This document shows, one piece after another, positions 18,202-28,542 of a stretch of DNA of 64,000 bases. Every line of letters starts with the position of its first letter. Position 1 is the stretch's first letter. The stretch comes from Luteibacter anthropi (GTDB taxonomy: Bacteria; Pseudomonadota; Gammaproteobacteria; Xanthomonadales; Rhodanobacteraceae), in contig NZ_JAARLZ010000005.1 of the NCBI RefSeq assembly GCF_011759365.1, positions 356,255 to 420,254 of the forward strand. Direction: 5' to 3'. The notes beneath the pieces are model-generated. The model searched no databases. It was not told the origin of the DNA and was given only the letters and a program-made list of their open reading frames with translations. Made by a program: the position numbers and the translations under genes.

Positions 18202-19743
18202 TCAGCGACACACCGGCACGCGCAGGGACTGCCCCACCTGTAACTGGTGCCCCTTGAGACCATTCATGCGCGCAATGGCTTCCACGTCGGCGCAGTCGCT
18301 CTTGCGTGCAATGCTCACAAGGGTATCGCCGCGACGCACCGTGTAGCTCTTCGATGCCGTAGAGGACGGCTTCGACGAAGAAGACGACGAAGATGCCGGG
18401 CCATTGGCCAGCGCTGCCGACGTGGCCGCAGGCGGCGGCGGTGCGACGATCTTCACGGCGTTGTGCAGGTCGCTGGCGAGGATGGGCCACGGGCCATCCG
18501 CACAGGCAGACGCATAGGCCTTTTCCAGCTGCTTGGGCACATCAAGCCGCGTACCCACCGGCTGGCTCACCTGCGGATCAAGGCGTGGATTGAGGTTACG
18601 CAACGTGCGGAACCAGCCGCCCTGCATGCCCTCGGCCGAGCCCAGGCAGATGGTGAGTTCGGAAATCGAGGCCGGGCGCTTCAGCACGATCTGCCCTGCT
18701 TCGCCGTCGATCTTCGGCCAGCGCAGGTGGTAGCTGTCCGGATGCAGGTACAGCCACGCGGCGGCGAGCACCATGGGTACGTAATCGCGGGTTTCGGCCG
18801 ACATCTGGCCGTAGATCTGCGGATCGTAGAAGCCGGCGCCTGGATTCGCCGCGGCGATGCGACGCATGCGCCCTTCGCCGCCGTTGTAGGCCGCCAGCGT
18901 GAGTTCGAGGTTGTTGTTGAAGTTGGCCAGCTGCTCGTTGATGTACTGCGCATTGGCCTGCGCGGCCATCGTCGGATCGAAGCGCTGGTCGAACCCGCTG
19001 TCGTTGGACAGGCCGAAACGCAGGCCCGTGGCGTACATGAACTGGAGCGGGCCCGAAGCGCCGGAGCGCGACACCGCATGCACCTTGCCGCCCGACTCCT
19101 TCGCCATGATGCCGAACAGCAGCGCTTCGGGCAGGTCGGCACTCTTGTAGGCCGGCCACATCTTGTAGCGCATCATCTGGTAGTTGACGTAAGCGTCCAT
19201 GAGGTTCGGGCGCAGCTGGGTGAGCCACATTTCCAGCGATGCCTTCACCGGGCCGTTCATCACCATCATGTCGGCGAACTTCTGGCCCTTGAGCAGGGTG
19301 ACGCTACGCTGTGCCTGCGGCAGTGCACCTACTGCCAGCGAGCCCGAGGCGTCGCCCGGCTGGGCACCGACCTCGGCCGACTGCGGCGTGTCGTCGGTGT
19401 CCTCGCCCTCGATGAAGCTGCCGTCCTTCAGGCGCAACAGGCGATCGAACACGGCGGCAAAACGCTGCGGGTCGCAGCCCGGCGTAAGGCTGCACCGTGC
19501 CGAGGCATCCTTCAGCTGGTCGAGCGCCTGCTTGCGGGTCTGCGCGGCCTGAGGGGTGTCGCCCCGGCGAGCCTGGTCGATGGACGCCTCGTAAGCCTTG
19601 CTCGCCTGGTTCATCCGGTCGTACAACACATTGACCTGCGGCGCGGCCCTGCCCGGACGCGGGGCACCGCCCGACGCGCAACCGGCCAGGACGACGAGGG
19701 ACAGGACAATGGCAGAACGAGGGAAACGAAGAGGCATTCTCAT
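18202..19743 (-). CDS. MltD-like membrane-bound lytic murein transglycosylase with LysM
   Basis: A 513-aa lipoprotein (lipobox LAGC, Cys22) that would cut peptidoglycan glycan strands at the outer membrane. The SLT catalytic domain starts near residue 200, with catalytic Glu216 in GIMAKESGGK, followed by GASGPLQFMYATGLRFGL and ELTLAAYNGGEGRM. A serine-rich linker (about 440-460) leads to one C-terminal LysM domain (SYTVRRGDTLVSIARKSD). E. coli MltD has two LysM units, so this is a shorter form. Apparently monocistronic, divergent from the HerA-like operon by 128 bp. Confidence 0.9.
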   Translation of the reverse strand: MRMPLRFPRSAIVLSLVVLAGCASGGAPRPGRAAPQVNVLYDRMNQASKAYEASIDQARRGDTPQAAQTRKQALDQLKDASARCSLTPGCDPQRFAAVFDRLLRLKDGSFIEGEDTDDTPQSAEVGAQPGDASGSLAVGALPQAQRSVTLLKGQKFADMMVMNGPVKASLEMWLTQLRPNLMDAYVNYQMMRYKMWPAYKSADLPEALLFGIMAKESGGKVHAVSRSGASGPLQFMYATGLRFGLSNDSGFDQRFDPTMAAQANAQYINEQLANFNNNLELTLAAYNGGEGRMRRIAAANPGAGFYDPQIYGQMSAETRDYVPMVLAAAWLYLHPDSYHLRWPKIDGEAGQIVLKRPASISELTICLGSAEGMQGGWFRTLRNLNPRLDPQVSQPVGTRLDVPKQLEKAYASACADGPWPILASDLHNAVKIVAPPPPAATSAALANGPASSSSSSSKPSSTASKSYTVRRGDTLVSIARKSDCADVEAIARMNGLKGHQLQVGQSLRVPVCR

Positions 19744-19871
19744 GGCTCGGGTACGACAATGCCCGCAACGTTAATCCCGGACACCCTGCAACTCAAGGGG
19801 GAATGGCCGGATTTTTCCCGCAGCGGCATACCGTTGCGTAAACTTGTTCAGGACTTTCTTAAGGAATAGCC

Positions 19872-21374
19872 ATGTCCCGGATCCTCATTGGACGCAACGA
19901 CGACACCACGGTCGAGCTGGACTCCCGTTTCGGCAATCGCCACGGCATGATCGCCGGCGCCACCGGCACCGGTAAGTCGGTGTCGCTGATGCTGCTGGCC
20001 GAGGGATTCTCCCGCCTGGGCGTGCCTTGCTTCCTGGCCGACGCCAAGGGCGACCTGGCCGGTCTCTCCCAGGCCGCCGGCGCTCCCACCGAAAAGCTGC
20101 AGGGCCGCCTTGCCAGGCTTGGGCTTTCGTCCTGGAAGCCCCAGGCCAATCCCGTGGTGTTCTGGGACATCTACGGCAAGCTCGGCCACCCGGTAAGAGC
20201 GACCGTGAGCGAAATGGGCCCCACCCTGCTCGCCCGCGTGATGGAGCTGAACGACACCCAGGAAGGCGTGCTGGAGGTCATCTTCCGCGTGGCGGACGAC
20301 GAGGGCCTGCTGCTCCTGGACCTGGGCGACCTGCGCGCGATGCTGGCGTTTGCGTCCGAGCATGCGAAAGACATTTCCGCCCGCTATGGCCTTGTCAGCG
20401 CCACCAGCGTCGCCGCGATCCAGCGGGCCCTGCTGCGCCTGGAACAGGACGGGGCGCAGTCCTTCTTCGGTGAGCCCGCCCTGGAACTGGCCGACCTGAT
20501 GCGCCAGGACATGAGCGGGCGCGGCGTCATCAATGTGCTGGCCGCCGAAACGCTCATCCTGAAACCCCGCCTGTATTCGACCTTCCTTCTCTGGCTGCTG
20601 TCCGAGCTGTTCGAGCAACTGCCTGAAGTAGGCGATCTCGATGTACCCAAGCTGGTGTTCTTCTTCGACGAGGCGCACCTGCTCTTCGACGATGCACCCG
20701 CCGCTCTGCGCCAGCGCGTGGAACAAGTGGTGCGACTGATCCGCAGCAAGGGCGTGGGCGTCTATTTCTGCTCGCAGAATCCCGATGACGTGCCGGGCGA
20801 AATCCTGGGCCAGCTTGGCAATCGCGTGCAGCACGCCTTGCGGGCATTTACGCCCCGCGACCAGAAAGCGGTCAAGGCGGCTGCTGAAACCTTCGCACGC
20901 AATCCGAAACTGGATGTGGCCGAGGTCATCGGCACGCTCGGCACGGGTGAAGCGCTCGCCTCCACCCTTGGCGAAGGCGGCGTCCCGTCACCCGTGCAGA
21001 AGGTGCTGGTGTCCACGCCTGAATGCCGTATCGGGGCGATTACCGCCGAGGAACGGGCAACGGTGCGTTCGCGCTCTCCCGTAGGCGCGAAATACGACAC
21101 GTCGGTGAATCGCGAATCCGCCGAGGAACGGCTCGCTGCACGAGCCAGCCAGAAGAACGCGGATGACGCGCCCGCAGTCAAAAGCGCTGGCAAGTCGGCG
21201 GATGCTACCGATAGCGGCTGGAGTGGCGCGGTGCGTGATGCCGTACTGGGAACCTCGCGACGCCAGGGCATTCTGGAAACGATGACGAAGTCCGTGGTGC
21301 GCAGCGTCGGCACGCGCGCGGGCCAGCAGATCGTGCGCGGCATCCTCGGCAGCATCTTTGGTGGCAAGCGCTGA
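19872..21374 (+). CDS. HerA-like ATPase (DUF853 family)
   Basis: A 500-aa P-loop ATPase of the HerA/FtsK-related DUF853 family. Walker A is GATGTGKS (residues 29-36), Walker B is KLVFFFDEAHLLF (about 258-270), and YFCSQNPDDVP contains the usual polar sensor segment. A C-terminal tail (from about residue 430) is low-complexity, then hydrophobic/basic. Related proteins are annotated as bipolar DNA helicases, but the biological role is not established. The next gene starts one base after its stop, so the two are coupled. No NurA nuclease gene is adjacent, unlike archaeal HerA loci. Confidence 0.85.
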   Translation: MSRILIGRNDDTTVELDSRFGNRHGMIAGATGTGKSVSLMLLAEGFSRLGVPCFLADAKGDLAGLSQAAGAPTEKLQGRLARLGLSSWKPQANPVVFWDIYGKLGHPVRATVSEMGPTLLARVMELNDTQEGVLEVIFRVADDEGLLLLDLGDLRAMLAFASEHAKDISARYGLVSATSVAAIQRALLRLEQDGAQSFFGEPALELADLMRQDMSGRGVINVLAAETLILKPRLYSTFLLWLLSELFEQLPEVGDLDVPKLVFFFDEAHLLFDDAPAALRQRVEQVVRLIRSKGVGVYFCSQNPDDVPGEILGQLGNRVQHALRAFTPRDQKAVKAAAETFARNPKLDVAEVIGTLGTGEALASTLGEGGVPSPVQKVLVSTPECRIGAITAEERATVRSRSPVGAKYDTSVNRESAEERLAARASQKNADDAPAVKSAGKSADATDSGWSGAVRDAVLGTSRRQGILETMTKSVVRSVGTRAGQQIVRGILGSIFGGKR

Positions 21375-21375
21375 C

Positions 21376-22623
21376 ATGCGCCTGGAACGATTGGACCCGG
21401 AAACGTCTTTCGGAGAGCGCATACGTACCGGCTTTCGTTATCCCCTGCGCGGCTCCGGCCCGATGGTCATCGTTGCCGTCACCCTGTTCGAGACACTGGG
21501 ATTCCTGCCGGGCACCCAGCTGCTGATTACCGGCCTCGGCTGGATCGCCATCTATGCCTATGCCTTCGAATGCCTGAGGCGATCCGCCGATGGCTATGCC
21601 GAACCACCGGAAGTGGCCCTGGAATCCCGGGACGGCACCAGCCTCGCCCTGATCATCATCCAGGTCACGGGCAATGCGCTTGCCGTGCTGGCTCCGATCC
21701 TGTTCGGCATTCCGGGCTTTCTGGTATCGCTGGTATTCGCGTTCATCCTGCCCGCGATCACCATGTCGCTCACGTTCGATGGCGTGCTCACGGCACTGAA
21801 CCCGCTGACCTGGGTAGCGGTAATCGGCCGGCTCGGTGGCCACTACATGGCCTTGTTCGGCGTCGTGCTGGTCACCAGCCTGTTGCAGGGCGGGGCACAG
21901 TACGCCATGAGCGATCATGGCCCGGGTTTCTTCGGAGTGATCGCCTACTTCGCGATTGCCAATTATCTCACCGTGTACAACTTTCACCTCATGGGAGCGC
22001 TGATCCTGCATCGCCATGAAGCGCTCGGTTATCGCCCCGATGCCGAGTCACTCGCCATGGCCGTGACTCCCGATGACGACACGGCACTGTTGAAGCACGT
22101 CAACGAAATCGCCCGAACCGACATGGCCGCCGCAACGGATATCCTAACCGAGCGCCTTCGCGAAGGCGTTGCCCCTGCGCCGCTTCATCTGCGTTACCGG
22201 GAGCTGCTTCGCGCGCAGCAAAGGCGTCCTGAACTGCTCGTGCATGCGCAGATATGGATTGCGGCACTCGTCACCGGCCATGAAGCCCGCCGCGCACTGG
22301 GTGTCGTGCAGGATGCCATCGACATCGATCCCGCCTTCATCCCCGATGCGCCAGCCAATTGTGGCGCGCTGGCCGATGTCGCCGCGCACGGTGGCATGCT
22401 GCGTCTTGCGCTGCACCTGGCCGAAGGCTACCTGCAATCATGGCCACAAGACGAAGGCGCGCCGCACTACGGCCTGCTGGCCGTGCGCATGCTTCACCGC
22501 CTCGACCGGCGCGACGACGCTGCCTCCCTGGCGCGCTCCCTTATCCACGCTTATCCGGAACACCCTGTCGTGCACGATCTCGAAGCCCTTCTCGATACCC
22601 TTGGCGCAGGCGTGCGCTCATGA
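21376..22623 (+). CDS. Hypothetical integral membrane protein with C-terminal repeat-like domain
   Basis: A 415-aa protein of no family I can name. The N-terminal half (about 35-215) holds five or six membrane segments, for example [34 protein letters not shown] and [15 protein letters not shown]. The C-terminal half (about 230-415) is soluble, alanine- and leucine-rich helical, and resembles TPR-like solenoids ([20 protein letters not shown]). It sits one base after the HerA-like gene and overlaps greB by ATGA, indicating one transcript. The ATG at 21376 is chosen because upstream starts lie inside the previous gene. Confidence 0.7.
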   Translation: MRLERLDPETSFGERIRTGFRYPLRGSGPMVIVAVTLFETLGFLPGTQLLITGLGWIAIYAYAFECLRRSADGYAEPPEVALESRDGTSLALIIIQVTGNALAVLAPILFGIPGFLVSLVFAFILPAITMSLTFDGVLTALNPLTWVAVIGRLGGHYMALFGVVLVTSLLQGGAQYAMSDHGPGFFGVIAYFAIANYLTVYNFHLMGALILHRHEALGYRPDAESLAMAVTPDDDTALLKHVNEIARTDMAAATDILTERLREGVAPAPLHLRYRELLRAQQRRPELLVHAQIWIAALVTGHEARRALGVVQDAIDIDPAFIPDAPANCGALADVAAHGGMLRLALHLAEGYLQSWPQDEGAPHYGLLAVRMLHRLDRRDDAASLARSLIHAYPEHPVVHDLEALLDTLGAGVRS

Positions 22624-23120
22624 GTCGCTGGCGACCACCTTCGCCGTCATCCACCGCGATCATCACTCGCGACGGATTCGAACGCCTCAAGTCCGAACTG
22701 GACCACCTTTGGCACACCGTCAGGCCCGAGGTGGTAAAGGCCCTCGCCGCTGCCGCCGCCGAAGGCGATCGCTCGGAAAATGCCGAGTACATCTATCGCA
22801 AGAAGCAACTTGGCGAGATCGACCGGCGCGCGCGTTATCTCAGCAAGCGCATCCCGGTGCTCAAGGTCGTCGAAACCGCACCATCGCAGCGTGACGCCGT
22901 ATTTTTCGGAGCCACGATGGAACTGGAAAACGTGGATACCGGCGACACCGTGCGTTATCGCATCGTGGGCCCCGACGAAACGGATGCCCGACTGGGCTGG
23001 ATCAGCGTCGACTCACCACTTGCCCGTGCCGTGTTGAAGAAGCGCGTGGACGACGAATTCGAAGCCGAACTGCCGGGTGGCAGGACACGTTTCGCGGTGC
23101 TCAGCGTCGACTACGACTGA
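22620..23120 (+). CDS. greB: Transcription elongation factor GreB
   Basis: A 166-aa Gre factor that binds the RNA polymerase secondary channel and stimulates transcript cleavage in backtracked complexes. The N-terminal coiled coil includes [20 protein letters not shown] and [20 protein letters not shown], with the tip acidic residues in GDRSENAEY. The C-terminal globular domain has [10 protein letters not shown] and [13 protein letters not shown]. It is closer to GreB than GreA because of the LW-RPEV segment. The ATG overlaps the upstream stop (ATGA), and the 3' end overlaps the convergent kinase gene by 10 bp. Confidence 0.95.
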   Translation: MSRWRPPSPSSTAIITRDGFERLKSELDHLWHTVRPEVVKALAAAAAEGDRSENAEYIYRKKQLGEIDRRARYLSKRIPVLKVVETAPSQRDAVFFGATMELENVDTGDTVRYRIVGPDETDARLGWISVDSPLARAVLKKRVDDEFEAELPGGRTRFAVLSVDYD

Positions 23121-26100
23121 GCACCCGCCAGGGGCACGAGGCGTTCGGCGAAGCGCTCCAGGCCGTCATTGAACTCACGCACGGCCTCGGCAAACCGGCT
23201 GACCGCTTCCACGTCTACCGGCGCACCGCCACGCAGGGCAAGCTCCAGCCGCTCGCCCTGCTGACCTACGTCGGACGTGCCGAAGACGTTGACGCCGCCG
23301 AGGACGTGATGGATCCAGCCTGCCGTTTCTTCCCGCTCCGCCCGCTCGAGTACCGGCGCAAGACGGCCCAGCGCATCGCGTGTCGTGGTCACACCCGCAC
23401 GGATCACCTGGGCGACATTCTCGTCGGAACCGAAAGCCCGGCGCATACGCGGCATGTCGAGGGACGGCAGTGGCGCGTCATGTCGGCCAAGCCAGCGCTC
23501 CACGGCCTCGTGGAAGGCTTCCAGGCGAATGGGCTTGCGCAGGAGATCATCCATGCCCGCGGCAAGACACAGATCGCGCTGGTCCGCACGCGCATCGGCC
23601 GTCATGGCCACGATCGGCAGGCGCGTGGTGCCACCAGCTTCGCGCCTGCGGATTTCGCGAGCCACGGCATAGCCGTCCATCCGGGGCATGTGGCAGTCCA
23701 CCAGCAGCAGGTCGTACGACGAACGATCAAGCGCTTCCATGGCGGCAACGCCATCGTCGACGACATCACAGGCGTAACCATGCATGCCTAGCTGCACACG
23801 CACCAGCTCCTGGTTCACGGGATGGTCTTCCGCCAGCAGGATGCGGGCTCCGGGATGCATTGCCTGCACGGCGCCATGAGCTGCTTCGGCGGATTCCGGC
23901 TTGCGTGACAACTCGATCACGGGAAGCTCCAGCGTCACCGTCACGCGTGTGCCCTGCCCCGGTTCGCTCTCGATGCCGATATGACCGCCCATGCGCTCGA
24001 TCAGGCGTCGCGAAATGCTCAGGCCCAGGCCGGTGCCGCCGAAACGTCGCGTCGTAGACGATTCAGCCTGACTGAAGGGTGCGAAAACATGACGCAACTT
24101 GGCCGCATGGATGCCGATACCCGTGTCGATCACCACGATGACCAGCCGCTGGCGGGCACCCACCTGCTCCGCCACGCTCACCTCGATGGACACCTCGCCG
24201 TCGGAAGTGAACTTGATGGCATTGCCCAGCAGATTGAGCAGCACCTGGCGCAGGCGGCCATCGTCGACAAGCACCGATGAAGCCAGGGCCTCGTCGAGGT
24301 GCGCGACCAGTTTCAATCCCTTGCGCTCCGCCTGCCCTGCCATGATGGCCACGGCACCTTCCACGATGGCCCGCGGATCGGCAGGGCGCGCATCCAGGGT
24401 GAGATGACCGGCCTCGATCTTGGAGAAATCCAGCACGTCGTCGAGGATGTGCAGCAAGGCTTCGGCCGAGTGCTCGATCGTAGCCACCATGCGCCGTTGC
24501 GATCCGTCCAGCTGCGTGCGTTCGAGCACGTCGAGCAGGCCGATCACGCCGTTCATCGGCGTGCGTATTTCATGGCTGATGGTGGCAAGGAAATCACTCT
24601 TTGCGCGCGTTGCCGCCTCCGCTTCATCGCGCGCATGGGCGAGGTGACGCGAGGCCAGCTCCTGCGCCGTGACATCCACCCAGTAGCCGTTCCAGCGCAC
24701 CGTGCCATCCGCCGCAGCCAGAGGCACGGCGTCGGAACTAAGGTAACGGACACGACCACCTACCTGGGCGCGCACGGTCAGGTGCAGGGGGCGCAGGTCG
24801 CGCGCCGAACGCTCGAAGGCTTCACGCATCGCTGCGCGCTCTTCCGCCGCCACGGGCACGAGCATGCTCTCTCCGCCGGCGAGCATCTGGCCGGGCTCCA
24901 TGCCCAGGATGGACTGCGGGTCGCCACCCACGTAGGTCATGCTGTACGAGCCGTCCGTACCGCGAACGGCTTCGTAGACCACGGCGGGCACATGCGCCGT
25001 CACTTCCGCCAGGCGGCGCTCGGTACGCTCGCGCCGGCGTGTTTCACGACGCAGGTTCAGGTATGCGTAGCTGATCGCGATCAGCGATGCGAACAGCACG
25101 GCAACGAAAGGCAGCACCCGCCCTGCGATTTCTTTCCAGGTGGGCCCCACCACGTAGTGCGAGGCGAACCAGGTGTTACGGATTTCCTGCTGGCGATGGG
25201 TCGGCAGGTTGACCAGGACACGGTTGACCAACGGCAGCAGCTGCCGTGCCAGTTCGTGGCGCACGCCGATCGCGATGGCTTCGTTTTCGCCCGTAGGTGC
25301 CGCGACCTTCAATTGCCCGAGAAAATTCTCACGAATGAGGTAATCGATGGACGCCAGGTTGCCCACGAACGCATCGCCCGCGCCTGCGGCCAGACGACGC
25401 AGCCCCTCCGCCTCGGTCGGTGCGGCGATGATCTGCGCGTTGGGCACCTGCGCAAGCAGCCGGCGAATGGGCTCGCGCGTCACGTTGCCGATGATCCGTT
25501 TGCCCGCGAGGTCGTCCAGCCCGGCGATCGTCGGAGACCCTTCGCGGGTGACGATCATGATGGGAAAGTCGAGGTAGGGCACGCTGGCCTCGAGATCGGG
25601 CGATGTCGCGCTCTGCGGATTGATCGCCGCGACCAGGTCCACCTGCCCGTGCCGCACCTTCTCCACCGTGCCGGCCCAGTCGTCACTGGGCACCTGTGTG
25701 ACGCGCACACCCAGTTCCGCGGCGATTTCCCTCACGTAATCCAGTGCCAGGCCCTCGGCCTCACCCTGCCCCGTGATGAGGCTGAAAGGCACGTAGCTCG
25801 GGTCCACGCCGAGTCGCAGGGGCGGCAGATCGTGCAGCCAGGCCTTTTCGTTCTCGCTGAGGGGAATACCGCCCAGTCGAGGCCGCGGCGCGATATCCCG
25901 GCCCACCCAACGGGCACGCAGGCGCCCATGGTCGGCCGCCGTCAGCTCGCCCAGCGCATGATCGATCGCCCGCCCGATCGGAGCACGCTTTTCCGGCACG
26001 GCGAAGGCCAGTGAGCTGATCGGCAGCGCCAGCGGCAGGCCAACCCCCAGCTCGTGATCCATGCCCAGGCGCCCGATGAACTCGCGCGCGGAATAGGGAT

Positions 26101-26674
26101 TGTCGATATAGGCCGCGGCCTCGCCCGATTGCACGCGAGCGAATGCATCAGCCGTGGATTCGGTCTCCACAAGGGTGGTTTCCGGCAACTCGCGACGCAG
26201 TGCGGCGATATCGAAATAGCCCGCATGCACGGCCAGCCGCTTGCCACTGAGGTCGCCCGGACGATGGATGGGCGCTGCATCCAGGCGCTCCACCAGCGCC
26301 GGCAGGGACTCGAAATACGTGGCCCCCACCCGGATGCCCGGCATGCCCTGCTCCAGCGGAGTGACCGACGTGGCGACATCGATCTCCCCCCGTGCAAGCG
26401 CCGCAAGCAGGGCCGGCCAGCTGGGATAGACACGCGTCTGCAGGGTCACCCCGAGCTGGCGTGCGATTTCCTTCAGGTAGTCCGGGCCCAGGCCCTCCAG
26501 CTCGCCGTCACGAAGTTCCTCAAAGGGCGGATAGCCTTCGCGATAGGCGCCGACCGTCCAGACCGGGTGCTTGCGCAACCAGTCGGCGTCCTGCGCCGAC
26601 AGCGCACCCTCCGGAACGGCCCGGGCCAGGGGTGCCAGCACGAGCAGGATTAACAGAAATAGGGCTCGGGTCAC
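23111..26674 (-). CDS. BvgS/EvgS-like hybrid sensor histidine kinase
   Basis: An 1187-aa unorthodox kinase. In order it has a signal segment (1 to about 22), two periplasmic Venus-flytrap SBP_bac_3 domains (about 25-250 and 265-500), a membrane span (about 520-540), a PAS-like domain (about 560-680), HisKA with [10 protein letters not shown] (His near 700), a HATPase domain with [16 protein letters not shown], a receiver domain (Asp near 992 in [10 protein letters not shown]) and an HPt domain (His near 1121 in [13 protein letters not shown]). The full relay His-Asp-His is present. The likely GTG start at 26674 precedes the signal. It is divergent (88 bp) from an RcsB-like regulator, its probable partner. 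The signal is unknown; amino acids or small anions are typical of this fold. Confidence 0.9.
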   Translation of the reverse strand: MTRALFLLILLVLAPLARAVPEGALSAQDADWLRKHPVWTVGAYREGYPPFEELRDGELEGLGPDYLKEIARQLGVTLQTRVYPSWPALLAALARGEIDVATSVTPLEQGMPGIRVGATYFESLPALVERLDAAPIHRPGDLSGKRLAVHAGYFDIAALRRELPETTLVETESTADAFARVQSGEAAAYIDNPYSAREFIGRLGMDHELGVGLPLALPISSLAFAVPEKRAPIGRAIDHALGELTAADHGRLRARWVGRDIAPRPRLGGIPLSENEKAWLHDLPPLRLGVDPSYVPFSLITGQGEAEGLALDYVREIAAELGVRVTQVPSDDWAGTVEKVRHGQVDLVAAINPQSATSPDLEASVPYLDFPIMIVTREGSPTIAGLDDLAGKRIIGNVTREPIRRLLAQVPNAQIIAAPTEAEGLRRLAAGAGDAFVGNLASIDYLIRENFLGQLKVAAPTGENEAIAIGVRHELARQLLPLVNRVLVNLPTHRQQEIRNTWFASHYVVGPTWKEIAGRVLPFVAVLFASLIAISYAYLNLRRETRRRERTERRLAEVTAHVPAVVYEAVRGTDGSYSMTYVGGDPQSILGMEPGQMLAGGESMLVPVAAEERAAMREAFERSARDLRPLHLTVRAQVGGRVRYLSSDAVPLAAADGTVRWNGYWVDVTAQELASRHLAHARDEAEAATRAKSDFLATISHEIRTPMNGVIGLLDVLERTQLDGSQRRMVATIEHSAEALLHILDDVLDFSKIEAGHLTLDARPADPRAIVEGAVAIMAGQAERKGLKLVAHLDEALASSVLVDDGRLRQVLLNLLGNAIKFTSDGEVSIEVSVAEQVGARQRLVIVVIDTGIGIHAAKLRHVFAPFSQAESSTTRRFGGTGLGLSISRRLIERMGGHIGIESEPGQGTRVTVTLELPVIELSRKPESAEAAHGAVQAMHPGARILLAEDHPVNQELVRVQLGMHGYACDVVDDGVAAMEALDRSSYDLLLVDCHMPRMDGYAVAREIRRREAGGTTRLPIVAMTADARADQRDLCLAAGMDDLLRKPIRLEAFHEAVERWLGRHDAPLPSLDMPRMRRAFGSDENVAQVIRAGVTTTRDALGRLAPVLERAEREETAGWIHHVLGGVNVFGTSDVGQQGERLELALRGGAPVDVEAVSRFAEAVREFNDGLERFAERLVPLAGAQS

Positions 26675-26762
26675 TGCCTCGTCTTCGTAAGTGGAACCTT
26701 AGTAGGCATAATCGGTCTGATATCAGCTGTACCGCAATGCAAGTTTAAGGAGAAATCGAGGC

Positions 26763-27398
26763 ATGCCACTCAAAGTCATTCTGGCGGACGACCACCCGCT
26801 CGTCCTTGTCGGAGGTGCCCTGGCGCTAAGGAATGCGCACATCGACGTCGTAGGAGAAGCGAAAAGCCCGGAAGAGCTTCTCGCCCTGCTTGAGACCACA
26901 CCCTGCGATGTGGTTATTACGGATTTTCTCATGCCAACCGACAAACAGGACGATGGTTTTGTCCTGCTCGACCGTTTGCGCGAGAAATATCCACAACTGG
27001 CCGTCATCGTCCTGACGATGATCAACCGTCCGGCCGCCCTCAATTCGATGCTGACCCGCGGCGCCCGCGGCGTCATCGACAAGCGGGCCCCCATGGATGA
27101 ACTGGCCACCGCCGCCAAGGCGATCCACGAAGGTGAAACCTACCTGAGTGAAACCCTGCTCGACATCCTCAACGAAGCCGACGAGTCTTCTGCATCCATG
27201 CCGGGTGCCCCCCTCTCGCCGAGGGAAAAAGAGGTCATCAAATCCTTCGTCAACGGCATGTCGCTACAACAGATAGCCGACCGCGAAGGCAAATCGGTAA
27301 AGACCATCAGCCGACAGAAGCGTGACGCCATGCGCAAGCTCGGCGTAGACCACGACAGCCTGCTCGGTGACTACGTACGCGATCACGGGCTGGTCTGA
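26763..27398 (+). CDS. RcsB-like two-component response regulator (LuxR/NarL class)
   Basis: A 211-aa regulator. The receiver domain has the acidic pair DD at 9-10, phospho-acceptor Asp54 in VITDFLMPTDKQDDG and the switch Thr in VIVLTM. The C-terminal LuxR-type helix-turn-helix spans about 150-205 (LSPREKEVIKSFVNGMSLQQ and KTISRQKRDAMRKLGV). The MP-DK--DG loop and KTIS-QK recognition helix are closer to E. coli RcsB than to BvgA, EvgA or NarL. AAGGAG precedes the ATG. It is divergent from the BvgS-like kinase and is its likely target. Envelope or polysaccharide control, as with Rcs, is an inference. Confidence 0.88.
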   Translation: MPLKVILADDHPLVLVGGALALRNAHIDVVGEAKSPEELLALLETTPCDVVITDFLMPTDKQDDGFVLLDRLREKYPQLAVIVLTMINRPAALNSMLTRGARGVIDKRAPMDELATAAKAIHEGETYLSETLLDILNEADESSASMPGAPLSPREKEVIKSFVNGMSLQQIADREGKSVKTISRQKRDAMRKLGVDHDSLLGDYVRDHGLV

Positions 27399-28489
27399 GT
27401 CCGGGCAGCCTCAGGGAGCGCCGACGATTCCCCGGCGCTCCCGATCTCGCCCCTCAGGCGAGGAAGAAACCCGGGATACTCGCGACGCACGAAGGCAATG
27501 AGCCCCTCCCTCACCTTGCAGCGCAAGTCCCACGACTTGCCGGAGTTGGCTGAGCTCATCAACGCGCGCAGCTGCATGGCCTTGTCGTTGGTATCCACCA
27601 CCTGAAGCACGCAGACGCGGCCATCCCATTCGGGTGCCTCGCGACATATGCGTTGCAGCTCGTCGCGCAGGGGGTCAAGCGGCAGCCCGTAATCGAACCA
27701 GAGCATGGCGGAGCCCAGGATCTGCGAGCTTCGGCGCGTCCAGTTCTGGAATGGATGCTCGATGAAATACTGAAGCGGAACGACCATGCGGCGTTCATCC
27801 CAGATCTTCACCACGACATAAGTGCTGGTGATTTCTTCCACGCGCCCCCACTCGCCTTCCACGATCACCACGTCATCGATGCGGATGGGCTGGGTCAGTG
27901 CGATCTGTATGCCTGCGATGAGGTTGCCCAGCACGGGTTTGGCAGCCAGGCCCACGGCAAGCCCTGCCAGGCCCGCCGATGCAAGCAGGCTCGCGCCAAA
28001 CTGACGCACGGCGGGAAACGTCATCAGCGCCACGCCGGTGCCGAGCACCACGATAACCACCATAGCCGTGCGGCTGAGCACGCGCGCCTGCGTCTGTACG
28101 CGCCGTGCGCGCAGATTGTCTTCAAGGTCGATCGGGTTGAAGCGCGACACGGTGGCTTCGAGCGCACCGACACAACGCACGAGAAACCATGTGACGGCCG
28201 CCACCAGTGCCAGCCCCACCAGATGCTCGGCACCGGCGATCAGCCGTGCAGGCTGGTCGGGGGCGCCGCGAAACGACACCAGCAGCATCGTCAGCGGCAC
28301 GATCACATCCAGCGGGGCGCTCGCCCGGGCAAGGATAGCGGCACTCATGGGGTGACGCACCGCCAGGCGGCGAAGCAAGGCATGCGCCATCCGGCGGAGG
28401 ATTCCCGCGGCGACCAGCGCGACCACGACGGTCAGCGCGAAGCGCGTCCACGGATGCGAGATGTCGGGCACCCAATCGGAAAGGCTCAT
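27383..28489 (-). CDS. MscS-family mechanosensitive ion channel
   Basis: A 368-aa small-conductance mechanosensitive channel with four or five N-terminal membrane helices. The pore helix region (ASAGLAGLAVGLAAKPVLGN) is followed by the MscS beta domain (IQIALTQPIRIDDVVIVEGE) and the conserved VVPLQYFIEHPFQNWTR segment. It protects the cell in hypo-osmotic shock. I prefer the ATG at 28489 because it starts close to the first hydrophobic helix; an in-frame ATG at 28525 is possible. The 3' end overlaps the convergent regulator gene by 16 bp. Confidence 0.93.
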   Translation of the reverse strand: MSLSDWVPDISHPWTRFALTVVVALVAAGILRRMAHALLRRLAVRHPMSAAILARASAPLDVIVPLTMLLVSFRGAPDQPARLIAGAEHLVGLALVAAVTWFLVRCVGALEATVSRFNPIDLEDNLRARRVQTQARVLSRTAMVVIVVLGTGVALMTFPAVRQFGASLLASAGLAGLAVGLAAKPVLGNLIAGIQIALTQPIRIDDVVIVEGEWGRVEEITSTYVVVKIWDERRMVVPLQYFIEHPFQNWTRRSSQILGSAMLWFDYGLPLDPLRDELQRICREAPEWDGRVCVLQVVDTNDKAMQLRALMSSANSGKSWDLRCKVREGLIAFVRREYPGFLPRLRGEIGSAGESSALPEAARTQTSP

Positions 28490-28542
28490 GGTTTCCCAGC
28501 CTAACCACCCGGATGTCCACGACATGTCGTGGCGCAGGAAAT

